From positions 3,782,001 to 3,846,000 of the forward strand of contig OZ005703.1 in NCBI GenBank assembly GCA_963930775.1: DNA of 64,000 nucleotides, given 5' to 3'. Made by a program: the position numbers and the translations under genes. The first letter of the stretch is position 1. The number at the start of each line of letters is the position of its first letter. The notes beneath the pieces were generated by a model, which was given only the letters and a program-made list of their open reading frames with translations, made no database searches and was not told where the DNA came from. This DNA is from Cliona cf. orientalis. Taxonomy: Eukaryota; Porifera; Demospongiae; Clionaida; Clionaidae. Positions 14,409 through 24,200 of this stretch are shown here, one piece after another.

Positions 14409-14838
14409 ACCACTGGCAATAGGTGGGGATTTGATCGCATTTGACCATAAAACATGCCCCAGATCAGGGGAATTTGATCAATATTTATGGCTTGTAGAGG
14501 GAATATATAGTCCTAAGGGGGCATTTGATCCTAGCATTCGCCCCAGGGGAGAGGCAATTGATTTCATATAGGTCAAATCCCCCACCCTTGCCCGTGGGGT
14601 GGCACCTGGGGCAATACATTGATAGGTGCATTATTAGTAAACACGGTAGATGGGAGCATTGATTTTGTTTCTAGATTGATCTTCAGCATGACCTCTCCCT
14701 GTGTTCTGATGATGGTACCAACAGTGTTCTGAATGAACGGTAATGCTGATTAGAACTAGTTAACGTCTATTTGATATTCTTGTCAATATATATAGGCCGG
14801 CAGTGAACTTACAAGAGGAATTGTCAGATCAGGACTAA
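387..14838 (+). CDS. SSX2IP: SSX2IP/ADIP-like coiled-coil centrosome protein, 16 exons
   Basis: Predicted exons: 387-488, 577-716, 773-830, 3459-3569, 3661-3765, 3824-3924, 6499-6553, 7380-7463, 7522-7639, 10140-10238, 11481-11569, 11748-11876, 12647-12728, 12785-12879, 14675-14739, 14796-14838. Phases agree at every junction and the sum is 1476 nt, 491 aa. The family (human 614 aa) binds afadin and alpha-actinin at cell junctions and acts in centrosome maturation. Colinear blocks resembling the family include GLPSLL (exon 2), RERQLNDKIKEF (exon 4), a heptad-rich Lys/Glu helix (exon 5), LNTVQRTDGKR (exon 6), NYDERQKEIMMENASL (exons 7-8), KVERDLFLDQRRDFEKE (exon 12) and QAFEDEKAAFLSEQ (exon 13). 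Most of the protein is predicted coiled coil; the tail is short and Ser/Thr-rich. Introns 3, 6, 9 and 14 are long and filled with small transposons. The ATG at 387 was chosen because the upstream frame is not conserved. Small exons 3 and 11 are the least certain. Confidence 0.92.
832..1053. mobile_element. Small TIR element (TACYGTA-ended) in SSX2IP intron 3
   Basis: Imperfect terminal inverted repeats: the left end begins TACTGTATACG and the right end closes CGGATACGGTA, each followed inward by TCTAATTAA and a GCC motif. No coding capacity. A diverged partial relative lies at 1463-1595. Confidence 0.6.
1062..1431. mobile_element. MITE of the CAGTGGCGG-ended family, copy 1
   Basis: It starts CAGTGGCGGTGTACC and ends in the approximate inverse CCTGGACATGCCACTG. 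Interior motifs (accagccctaccagtc-like, gcagcccaaagg-like) recur at 21908-22200 and 37030-37352. Non-coding. Confidence 0.65.
1463..1595. repeat. Partial copy of the 832-1053 repeat
   Basis: The segment repeats the order of motifs seen at 832-1053 (TCTAATAATTAACGTGCCA, a run of A/T, agagcacgaaaatt, tttagagaggtgc). It has clearly diverged and lacks a recognisable right end. Confidence 0.5.
2541..2953. mobile_element. Pogo/Tigger-like MITE (ACAGTGGAACCCC ends), copy 1
   Basis: The left end reads ACAGTGGAACCCCTCTAATC and the right end closes with the inverse CCAATTCCACTGT, flanked by TA on both sides. CAGTGGAACC-type termini and TA targets are typical of the pogo/Tigger branch of Tc1/mariner transposons. 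No transposase frame is present. A sister copy is at 6614-7081. Confidence 0.72.
2957..3356. mobile_element. TIR element with TACAGTGTAGTCCACTTAA ends
   Basis: Near-perfect 20-bp terminal inverted repeats: TACAGTGTAGTCCACTTAA on the left, TTAAGTGGACTACACTGTA on the right, with a second inner repeat of TTGAATTA/GACGAAAAT motifs. It starts 4 bp after the previous element, so two TA-targeting elements lie back to back. Non-coding. Confidence 0.78.
3925..5154. other. First part of SSX2IP intron 6
   Basis: Intronic DNA without a gene. A 155-codon open frame runs from exon 6 into the intron but carries no family similarity after the splice donor at 3925. A short remnant at about 4336-4392 resembles the right arm of the TACCGTATTTATTCG element family. 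Two loosely similar segments near 3940-4060 and 4440-4510 share CGACCCACCCCC-like and gggccctc-like motifs. Confidence 0.5.
5155..5553. mobile_element. MITE with TACYGTATGGCGGGTAA ends, copy 1
   Basis: Terminal inverted repeats (tactgtatgatggccgggtaa on the left, ttacccgccatacagtaat on the right) enclose ttttcgtgg motifs facing each other. A longer sister is at 37421-37866 with the same interior order. It has no coding capacity, and the TACYGTA ends link it to several other families in this window. Confidence 0.7.
6614..7081. mobile_element. Pogo/Tigger-like MITE (ACAGTGGAACCCC ends), copy 2
   Basis: Left end ACAGTGGAACCCCGCTTTAT, right end closing GGGGTTCCACTGT, flanked by TA. The interior has repeated CAACAGCGGACACC and TAACGGACA motifs. 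It lies 60 bp after SSX2IP exon 7. Non-autonomous. Confidence 0.75.
7660..8130. repeat. Dispersed repeat with microsatellite, related to 9760-10060
   Basis: Motifs GAGACAGCGATGGCTTCTTT and GCAATGGGCATTCTTGTGCA are echoed in the same order by GAGACAGCGATCTCTTCATT and GCAATGGGTATTAATGTATT at 9760-10060. Frames open through it are fragments without recognised domains. Confidence 0.5.
7691..7731 (+). repeat. GT microsatellite followed by TCTG repeats
   Basis: An uninterrupted run of about 14 GT units passes into GTCT units. It sits inside a dispersed repeat (about 7660-8130); a fragment at about 47380-47430 carries the same microsatellite context in reverse orientation, with CACACACA beside GAACGACTAC. 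Confidence 0.9.
8577..9510. mobile_element. TIR element ending TGGGGCGAGCCTGAG, with another element nested in it
   Basis: Left end TGGGGCGAGCCTGAGCGAGC and right end CTCAGGCTCGCCCCA are inverted. The same end motif occurs singly near 10566 and 26488. The interior is split by the element at 8991-9360. The host interior (8821-8990 and 9361-9495) has an ATG-led open frame of unknown nature. Confidence 0.55.
8991..9360. mobile_element. G-run/C-run TIR element nested in the 8577-9510 element
   Basis: Ends are CCAGGGTTTATTTCA and TGAAATAAACCCTGG, flanked by ACT on both sides (8988-8990 and 9361-9363), a candidate 3-bp target duplication. Long G and C runs lie just inside the ends. A reverse-orientation relative at about 28310-28546 shares the motif TTGCTTCTGGTAGCTTCTGA; interrupted there, this copy supplies the empty-site reference. 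Confidence 0.72.
9760..10060. repeat. Dispersed repeat related to 7660-8130
   Basis: Shares the ordered motifs described for 7660-8130 but lacks the microsatellite. Located just before SSX2IP exon 10. Confidence 0.45.
11030..11418. repeat. Dispersed family with GCGCATGCGCAAGGGGTAAA end, copy 1
   Basis: One end reads GCGCATGCGCAAGGGGTAAA followed by an ATCGGTTTTGTCTGTC-like stretch; the other ends AGAGCTTTAGT (elsewhere AGAGCTCTAGT). Between them are agatctaggcatctgagcg and a conserved rrggcccatgagcgttgcaaa block. Other copies: 21650-22271, 26648-27003, 30857-31221, 40205-40432, 50110-50512, 60407-60771, and fragments at about 5930 and 34080. Neither end is clearly inverted, so the class is unknown. 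Confidence 0.7.
11992..12602 (+). repeat. Dispersed repeat with terminal CG-rich hairpin, copy 1
   Basis: It starts TTAGATCCTAGTTGTAACAA and ends CTAACTATTATATAGTACA. Before the 3' end lies an inverted repeat: CACGTGATTTAGAAG... pairs with ...CTTCTAAATAATCACGTAG around a loop with CCTCGCTTCGCTCGGGTTCT. Other copies are at 20079-20428, 22721-23045, 39650-39905 and 59410-59755. Located between SSX2IP exons 12 and 13. Confidence 0.7.
13030..14190 (+). repeat. Composite dispersed repeat (TCATAATTACACCATAA family), copy 1
   Basis: The block contains ggcaaggctagctttat-like, tcatagattacaccataggt, AACCACAGAAAAGTAAATTG and AAGAAAGCGAACTAAG motifs. The same order is found at 16690-17245 and, reversed, at 41318-42030. 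It occupies most of SSX2IP intron 14. No conserved reading frame. Confidence 0.6.
14343..14636. mobile_element. C-run MITE with TGCACCTATCAATGTATTGC ends
   Basis: Near-perfect terminal inverted repeats of about 24 bp: TGCACCTATCAATGTATTGC at the left and GCAATACATTGATAGGTGCA at the right. A run of more than 30 C starts just inside the left end (about 14375-14408). Lies 38 bp before SSX2IP exon 15. Confidence 0.82.
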
Positions 14839-15221
14839 TAATTATTAATTTTTTGTGTGCAACATGGGGTGTACTATTAGTCTTGACTCTCGTATTCGAT
14901 CCTTGTATCCTTTTCAAAGTTTCATGATAATGTTCCGTATTATTATTATTATTTATTATAATAATAATTATTATTATTGTCTATCCCTAGTGCGTATCGA
15001 GAAGCTGCGCATCTATACTGGTGGGGAGCCCGAGGGCGGTGGTGGTATGCATAGCGTAGCCTCGTCCCCAGGCTCCCCTCTCGATCTCCCAGCTTTTAAT
15101 GTTGCACGCAAAAAGCGGGAAGAGAGGAGGGGGTGGCCTGGGGACGAGGCTATGCATAGCGCACATCTGGTACGGGGTGTCCCCTGAACCACGTGCCCAG
15201 ACACTATATATGTTGAGGGTT
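14839..15221. other. Intergenic region SSX2IP-CMTR1 with a MITE hairpin
   Basis: 383 bp separate the SSX2IP stop from the CMTR1 start, so SSX2IP polyadenylation and CMTR1 initiation must both fit here. It contains an ATT-rich microsatellite (about 14937-14976) and a hairpin repeat at about 15047-15163 whose arms are TGCATAGCGTAGCCTCGTCC and GGACGAGGCTATGCATAGCG. No AATAAA was seen directly after the stop. Confidence 0.7.
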
Positions 15222-18200
15222 ATGGCCTCTCTAAGCAGTTATTCAAGCAGTGGGGGAGATCATAGCTGGTCAGATACGGACGACGATGTTGAAGAACCAG
15301 TAGCAAAACGCGTGAAACAGACTTCAGAGTCAGGTACGAACACAATACGTGCAGTGACAGCATTATGCATGCAGGGAACATCTTTTCAGAATCTTTATCC
15401 ACTTCATCTACTAAGCATCATGACCAATACAGTCTGGTTTCACAGCGGATTATGGTATAGAAAGTTTATTTTAATAGTTTAATTTTTTACAGTCGAGCGT
15501 TGTGCACCTCCTGTCTGTAGGCTTCTATGGGATACCAGGCAGGAAAAGGTTTGGGCAAGTTTGGCACAGGAATTACTCGGCCAGTGGAAGAGTCGATCCA
15601 GAAGGGACGACGTGGCCTTGGCTACATGCTGGAAGGATTGGAGAAAGAAGAAGTGCAATGGGAACTTGAAGAGGTGGGACATTGCCATAAATCGTGAATA
15701 TTGTATGCGGGAAAATAATAATTGACAATAACCACAAAAATTAAATTCATAAAATAAGCATGACTAGTGGGCATGATTGTGCATCTGAGAATTCAACTGC
15801 AAGATTGGCCTTTCACGAAAATTCCTGCTACATAATATGTGGTATCCTTAGCACATGCAGCACACAAAATAATTATGTTTAATATCTGTAAGTCAGTATT
15901 TAGTATTAAAGACCTACCATAAATAAGTTGCATGCAAATGTGCCGGAAAATATGAGCAATTTTATCCTCGAGTAGGAGCTTAGAAGCTATAATAATATTA
16001 TGGTTGTGGACTCTGCCTCCCACTGTATTACATCATGTACAGCAGGGACTCAGGAAGGACATTGAGCTCACACTGCTTGCATGGCTACAAAGTCTGGCCA
16101 TGGACTATACAGCAGGTTACAAAACAGTCACCTGTTGCACTGGCGTAAGAACCAGGGGGGCTGGGGGGGGGGGGGGGGGGCAATTGCCCCCCCAGTCATA
16201 AGATTGGGGGGGCAGAGCCCCTCTGATTTTTAGACTGCTGTACAAGCCAGGGGGTGGGGCTCACCCTCTGAGGTTTGCACTTTTCTTTTTCATCACAATC
16301 AGGGTTGAGTTATTCATGATTGTGGTGTATCTTAGCCCCAGGGTGTGTAGATATCAATAATTGTCACATGTGAACACAGATTAGTAGTCACTACTGATCT
16401 GTGTTCACATGTGACAAGCTAAGAGTCCAGAATGTCCTCGAAAATGCACTAGAAAAGCTCTCAGAAGGTCTAGAACTCCAAAATTTTCCTGGGGGAGCAT
16501 GCCCCCAGACCCCCCTACCTTTCGCGCGCTACGCGCGCGTAAAGCAAGTCTTCACCTGCTTACTTTCAGCCCCCCTGCTCAAAAACATCTTCCTACGCCA
16601 CTGTGTTGGTAGGCAACTAACTTTCAGTGAAGGATCGTAATTATATATATACAACGATAAATATTTTTCAGACGATCAATTTTCTTATATGAACCCTTGA
16701 CCATCTCCCCAGTAGCTGCACTGTGTAATGGTGCATGTGGTAAAAGGTCGTCATTAGAATGCGTACACATCGATCGATGCTGGCCCCAGAAATCGTGGAG
16801 ATGGCATCTAAGATCGACTCTCAACCTTGATAGCGACACGTTTCGATGCTTCAATCACAGAGACGAACTCGACAACACAGTATTCCTTCCGAACTTCAGG
16901 TTGGTCACGCTGCTGCAGTCGCGCGCGGGCCAGCCCCTTGTGGCAGTGATGCGTGCTATATATAGCGCAAGGCTAGCTTTATTTATCCATGGCATTACGT
17001 AAGCCAAGAAAACACGTGAAGTTCAACCAACAGTACTTCTCAGAGAAAGTAGCGCTCAGGTTGTAATCTATTCGCTGGATACACGCGTAAGATACTCTAC
17101 ATATTTACTGATTTTCAAGTCTCAGGAAGGCTCCAGCGAGGCCCTGAATTTTCTCATAATTACCTCATAGATTACACCATAAGTTTCATCATAATTACAC
17201 TATAATTACCTCATAACCACAGAAAAGTAAATTGCTACTGGGGAGATAATAGTCCGTGTCCTAACCTGGAGGGCATAAAAAATGCGCTCTCCTACAAGTT
17301 CAGAAGACTCACGATTGGTCAGAATTGTTGTGCCGTGTGCACAAACGAGGTTGCCAAGGCCTTGGGGCCATAGCGATACATTCTCGAGCTCGAGCGAGCG
17401 GCGCAAGTAGTCTCGAATCCAGACCCCTCCCTTTCCCGCAGCGCTGGATGTATTGCATCACCAGCACGCGGAAGGAAGGATCTGGCAACTCTTCCACGGT
17501 TTTCGTGTTCTCTAGAGGAATTTGCATAGAGCCAATGGGGTGCGAGATGTCATGTAACTTTCGAATTATGGACCGCAGGAACGCGCAATCGCGGTTGACA
17601 TGGCATGCGCTGATATGGCAATACTGTAAGTGAAAAGTTATGGCTGAGTTTATCGACGCAGTAGACTACTAGAGAACAAGGCGAAGGAGATGGGCTACAC
17701 AGCACTCCGTGATAAGCCCGAGAAAGAAGCTATTTTTCTAGGAAAGGACGTCTTTGTGTCTGTGTTCAGTGATAGTCCTGACTCAACGAGGAGCTGTGTT
17801 AGTCGTCTATGCTTGCTCGATCGAGTCTTCAGGTGGCGAGCAATAGCATAGCGAGCACCATTTCATGGCTGTGAAGTCGATATGTGAGTCGCGCGAATTT
17901 TAATAACGCCAAAGAACAAAATTTTAAATTATAATGAAATTCCAATCATGTGACTATAGCTTTAATTGCATACCAAACGCACACGAAAACCGTGCAAGAG
18001 TTGCCAGATCCTTCCTTCCGCGTGCTGGTGATGCAATACATCCAGCGCTGCGGGAAAGGGAGGGGTCTGGATTCGAGACTACGGCGCAAGCGCCGCGCGT
18101 TTCAACAGGCCTGCTCGGCAGGCCACCGAGCCTCGAGCGAAGCGAGAGGAGATGTCTGCTTAGCTCTTTGTCATGGTCTGGTGGCAGATTCGACGTTCGA

Positions 18201-21200
18201 GCGGAGTGAGAACTTCGCCATTTAATACACGGTGAGTTTGTCTTGGCCTCCAGTGAGGGGTGTGGTCTTCATCTGCGCATGCGCGCTATACTCGATCATG
18301 CTGTTAGTAGTGTTCAGTCACATTATCCCATGATTGACATCAAACATACTTGTTTAAACTATAATTTGTTAGTACGAGTGCTGAACCTGCAGATATGCAT
18401 GTAGAAGGTCCTTTTTACTTGAGCCATTCTACCAGTCTACACTAAGACCTCCCGTTTAATGGCAAAACGGAAATGATGTTTTACTGCGTATGATTATGCA
18501 CGTGCGCGTACGTATTACATGGGTATACGCAATAATCTCGTATTATGTCCGCATAACTATCCGTGTACCGCGCCCTACCCTGGACAGAATGAATTTTTCT
18601 CATTTTCGAAGGCTCATTTCTCGAAGCGCCTCAAGCGGTTCTGTTCCACGCTACTGCTATACACTGCCACCATGGTATAGACATTGAGGATGCCTCGTTT
18701 TTGGTTCTGGAACGAGAGTTACTGATTTGCCCCCAATTCAAAGTTCCATTCAGCCAGAAAAGATCGAAAAATGGACGAGCGAGTTGAAGTATCACGAAGA
18801 AAGTACTCAAGACGAAGAGTTGATAGCTATAACCTAGCTAGTTTAGTAGCTAAAGTTTAGTATTTTCTTTGGTTGACAGTCTAGCTAACTACTACTAAGA
18901 AAATAGAACAGACTAAAGTGATAAATTATTTTCGATCTTCAAAGTGCGCTCGTGGTGGCAGAGTGGTCCTGGAAGACTCGGGATTCAGCGGAATAACTGC
19001 TCTGGTACTTACCTACTTGTGGACCAAGTCCCCTAGCGCTGGTTTGATAGTTACTGATTTGCCCCCAGTTCAAAGATGCCCTCAGCCATACGCAGCCGAA
19101 ATCTTTGTCATTTCTACATCGGTCATCTCGGCACGCTTAGTCTTATTTTTGGTATCAATGTGAAGCTCAGCTCTTCTTCTTTACAATGGTACTTTAGATA
19201 GAACGATAGCTATATCTCACACTAGAAGATACAGTTGTACATAGACATGCACTATTTTTGACCCCACGTGTATGGCATGCATATCATTAACCCCCATAGG
19301 CGCCATGCAAACCGCGCGTTGACAATAAAGTGTATTGTACGTATATGGACTTCCGGTGGTCTTAGTGTAGACTGTCTACCGTTACTTATTTCCATAGGCG
19401 TAGGAACATGTATAAGGTTGGAGGGCCAAAAGATAGCAGCACACGAAGCGTGTGCGATTTTTGACCACACCCACATTTCCTTCAAACCACGCCCATTTTG
19501 CATCAACGAGGCTATGTGACAAGTGAGGCAAGAGGTTTCCTTGCTGTAGAACGAGCAGTAAGTCAAGTAGAGCATACTATTTAGCTGTTTATTCATGAAG
19601 TTTCATAAGTTGACTTAGTCAGGCCTGTGAAATACCGTAAACTCTGGTTATTAAGCGCACATTATTTATCAAACGCATGCTCTCTGCATCCATCACGTAC
19701 CCAAACATTTGTGGGTGTGGTTATGTGCCATATAAGCGCATATCCTTTATTAAGCGCATATTGTCATTCCGTTTACCACTGTAAGTGCATGCGCTTATTA
19801 ACCAGAGTATACGGTATCTGTTGGCTGTATCTTGGGCTCTCTGTCCAGTAATCAGTCAGATGGTTGGGGGGGGGGGGCATGGCCCCCCGGCCTCCCCCCC
19901 CCCCCCCCCCCCCCCCCATTCCTACGCCTATGATTTCATAGCTGTAACAAATACTACAATTTGAGTGGCTACTGACAGGTGGTATCTATGTCTCATAGTC
20001 GCCTACAAGTTTTTGCCCTCTGGCTCTTAGCAATACATGTATATGATCTAAACTTGTTAGACACTGTTTAGTCGATTTTTATATGATTTAGAAGACCTCA
20101 GGGCTCTCATAGAATCCTCGCTTCGCTCGGGATTCTATATGAAGACCTTTAAGATTTAGAAGATAGTTGTAACAAATATAGTTCCATTATTTCGCTTAGA
20201 GACCTCTCAGGTCACTTAGATCATAGTTGTAACAAATACTGCAATCTGATTGGTCATTAGCAGGTTTCTATATGTGATAGAACCCCTACAACTATGTATC
20301 CTCGGGCTATTACAGTGTTTTACTATAATTATGATCTAAACTTATTAGATACTGTTTAGTTGGTTTCCACGTGATTTAGAAGACCTCAGGGCTCCGTAGA
20401 AATCTCCTAAACAGTGTCGAACTAATATTTAAGTGCATTTTTGTGCATGCAATGTATTGAATCTTGACCTAGCCAATGTTTGGTCACAGTGTGGTATAGA
20501 TTGAGCCTGCAGTTATGAGACAGACATTAAATGAAAGTGCTGTATATAGATAAGCCAACATAAGGAGTTATTTGTAAAGTTCTGATGCTCAATGTTGGCC
20601 TACTTGCAGCAGCTATCGAGTCCAATTACCCTCACAGCCACACCTTTATTTATTTTATAGAAATTGCCGTATTTTCCCGCTATTAAGCGCATGCGCTGTC
20701 AAAGAGAACGCGTTTTGAATGTAGCTAGCGAGCTAAGTTTATAACTGTCTTCTAAGTGTAGTAGATGATAATTCAGAGTGAATAAGGCATGACTAGGCCA
20801 AGAGCAGAGGGGGGTGCTCGAGCCCCCTGAGCACCCCCTGCCAACGCCACTGACCCGTCCTCTTAACCCTCGCACATTTGTACAATTATTAGGCCTATGC
20901 CGTATATAGCGCAACACACAGCATTCTATTTATACAGAGTGAGAATGCAATTGTACTCTTGCCTATGGGAGTGACTGTCTGTAATCACTATACTAGATAA
21001 TCTGAGTGCATGCACTTTGAATCTGGTTAAGAGCTGGTAGAATATTTAATTATATCCATCATTCAGGTACATTATGATCAACATCCAGAATGGATAGGCG
21101 ACAATAGCAGACCTGTTCCTGCCATTGAAGAATTTGAAGGTTGGATATCAGTTGGAGAAGTACAAATCTTTAATTTTGTTGGATGTATTTTAGCTTGATA

Positions 21201-24200
21201 TTTCCTGTACTACTGCAGAAAAAGGATAGTGTTGATGATGAAACTCAGTTCTGTGATCCAAGTGTTCTCAAAAAGATATTGGATGGAAAGGTAAATGTAC
21301 CGTTAGAGGTTAGATACTGAAATATTTCTTCCTTGTAACGCGAGTGTCTTTCACAGACTGTGTTTGATTGTCTGTCTGAAAAGGAGTTTCTTGATGCACG
21401 TCAAAGATCTAACCCTTTTGAAACCATCAAAGGAGTAATCTTTCAGAATAGGTACAAAGAGAGAGGGAGAGAGAATATTATTTCACTTATAGCACAATAC
21501 TGCAATAGTAATGTATTAAGTATTGGGCGATACTTGGCCTAATGTGCGTATGCATGGCTTCACAAACCTATCCAAACTGCAGAATTTTTGCGGTGCTCTA
21601 ACTTACTTAACCACAGTCGAGTAGTCTTCATTTTATGTTTCCTGTCTGCATAATGGACAATGGATCAACTGAATTTGGCAAAAATCTCACTTCACTGTGC
21701 TTCAAATTAAGGAATATGATCCACAAGTATCACATAAATGGTGCCTTTTTGTTGGCCACTGTAGCCATGCACACCTATCGACAGTGCCTACTCAATGCCT
21801 AATGCATGCAGCCCATGTGCTTTCTGCTCTTACTGGCCTAGTGTACACTGGCAAAGATCGTCAAAATGTATAGTTGAGTAACATACTGGCAGGAATTTCC
21901 AATTTGCAGTGGTGGATTCAGAATTTCTTCAAGGGGGTCCTCAAAATTGGAAATTATGCCCACTTTAAGGTATATCCACGCCCATTTCGATCATTTTGAG
22001 AGACACTGCATGTATATACCAGCCCTACCAGTCGAATCAATCTGTTTTTGAACTAATTTTCTGCTAAAGTATGCAAAGGTGAACAATAGCAGTAATTTTC
22101 TAAGTTCTGTAGCCGGAGAGTGGGGTTCCATTTAGCCTGTCATCAGTACTTCTTAGTGCTAGGTGCAGCCCAAAGGAGGAACCCCAGGAACCACCCTAAG
22201 TACTTGCGGTATTGTAGCTACAGATTGACGATGTGCATGCGGGGTATGTGTTCTACAGAGCTCTAGTTATACGGTAAATGACTATCCTGTGTTTCTTCTT
22301 AGAGCTGCAATGAAGATGGCGAATATTGATGCTGTGTTTGAGTACATGTTCACATGCCCAAGGAAACGCAATGGAGTAGGCATGGCATGCATACTCTTGT
22401 TCAGTTGATACTTCATCTTTAATCTGTAGACAGATCTACTTGGACCACTTGATGTACTCTACTTTGCTGATATTTGTGCTGGGCCTGGTGGATTTTCCGA
22501 GTATATCCTATGGAGAAAGAAATGGCATGCTAAGGGATTTGGTATGACCCTCAAAGGTATGTTCATTGCCTATTCTCTTGCTTGGTTCTTGAGAAGCCAA
22601 TACCGGCCATAATGCATGTGTGGAGGCTCACTCAATATTAGTTAATTAGAAACAGACAAAAATAAAATTAATTGGGAACACTTTGCATCTGCTAGCTACC
22701 CATGTGGAGTCTCCGTAGGTTTAGATCCTATTTGTAACAAATACTGTGATCTGATTGGTTAAACTGAAGTATCTATCCTTCATAGAAAATCATGTAAGCT
22801 CTGTAGAAAATCATGTAAATTTTCTTGCCTATGGTTAGGGTTGTTGCTAGGCAGCAGTTTATGTGTCTAGCTTTTGGGCATTGTTGCTAGGAATTAAACA
22901 TGTTAGACACTGCTTAGTCGGTTTCTACGTGATTTAGAAGACGTCAGGGCTGAGTAGAACCCTCACTTCGCTTGGGATTCTACATAGAGCCCTTTGGTCT
23001 TCTAAATCACGTAGAAACCTCCTAAACAGTATCTAACTATTATATAGAAACAATAATAGTGTGAAGTGAAAGTGCCCAGTGCGGACCATGTGTACAGCTA
23101 GAATGAAGATTGAAAACGGAGTAGATTGTTATCCAGAGGGGTGATGGAGTAGCAATAGGGCTTGGGGTAGTAATGTTTTAATATGATGTGTAGGTTTGGA
23201 TAGTGACAAATGCAAACTTAACTAGTCGATCGTGCCTTTATTGCAACCCCGGCTCCTGCTGCTTGTCTAGCCCTATCTCTTACTCGCTGTCTTCTTGACC
23301 ACTCCTCCCATTGTTTGGCGGACTCTGGCTGACATCTGGCTCTCTCCTTCTCACCTCCATTCTCTCTCGTTTGCAGCTGATTCAACTGACGTGTAATACA
23401 GTTTGGCCTTGAATTGAGGACCACGAGAGGAATGTTGCAAAGATGCGTTAAATTTGAACACATAGTCACAGTTATTTTTGAGCACGCAGATTTTTCAGCA
23501 CAAAACGTTGCATGCAGCCGTACCTATGGCTGGCCATATGTACTTATTACGAAGCGGCACGTGGATGACAGACATATTGTGTACCATATACCGTATTTAT
23601 TCGAATAGAAGCTGCACCCCGAATAGTAGCCGCACCTGGAGCTCCGCCAAAGAAATACTAGCCACCCTCGAATAGTAACCGCACGCATGCATGAACACAA
23701 TTTAGTGGGTGCATGTGGCCACATTCACATGCCATGAATGATCGTCAGTTCGAGGCAAAAGCATGACAGAAGATGTCCCTGGCTTGATTCTGCTGCTGGT
23801 TTTTTGATCATAATATCTCGACTATTCGAAAAGTAGTCCTGAAAAACTAATCTATCACAACTAGATACCACCGGATCGGCGCAAAGGTATCCCTCCGAAA
23901 TAAAGGCCGTCCTCGAATAAGAGCCGCCCTCGATTAGTGGCTGCACTCCAGCAAGGCTGAAATTAATAGTAGCCGCAGCTACTATTTGAATAAATACAGT
24001 ATATACAAGTATAAAAAACAATTGAATAGAATTGAAGGATGAAGTAGGGATGGCAGTGCCAAAAAATACCCAAAAAGATTTGTAGGGATAACGTATCACA
24101 TCCACTTTACATCCCTATACTTGCTTTTCTCGATAATTTATATCAGACACTTCTGATTCAGTATGTAAAGCATCGCTGTTATTTTGATATTGAGCCATGG

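Noticed and set aside
15481-15724. A second long open frame overlapping CMTR1 exon 3 in a different phase
   Set aside because: The G-patch frame ([24 protein letters not shown]) is conserved and fits splice phases on both sides; the overlapping frame has no similarity and ends in the intron.
17206-18225. Several overlapping frames sharing the peptide [19 protein letters not shown]
   Set aside because: The peptide is repeated only because both strands of the 100-bp inverted repeat of the Mutator-like element are read; no conserved gene.
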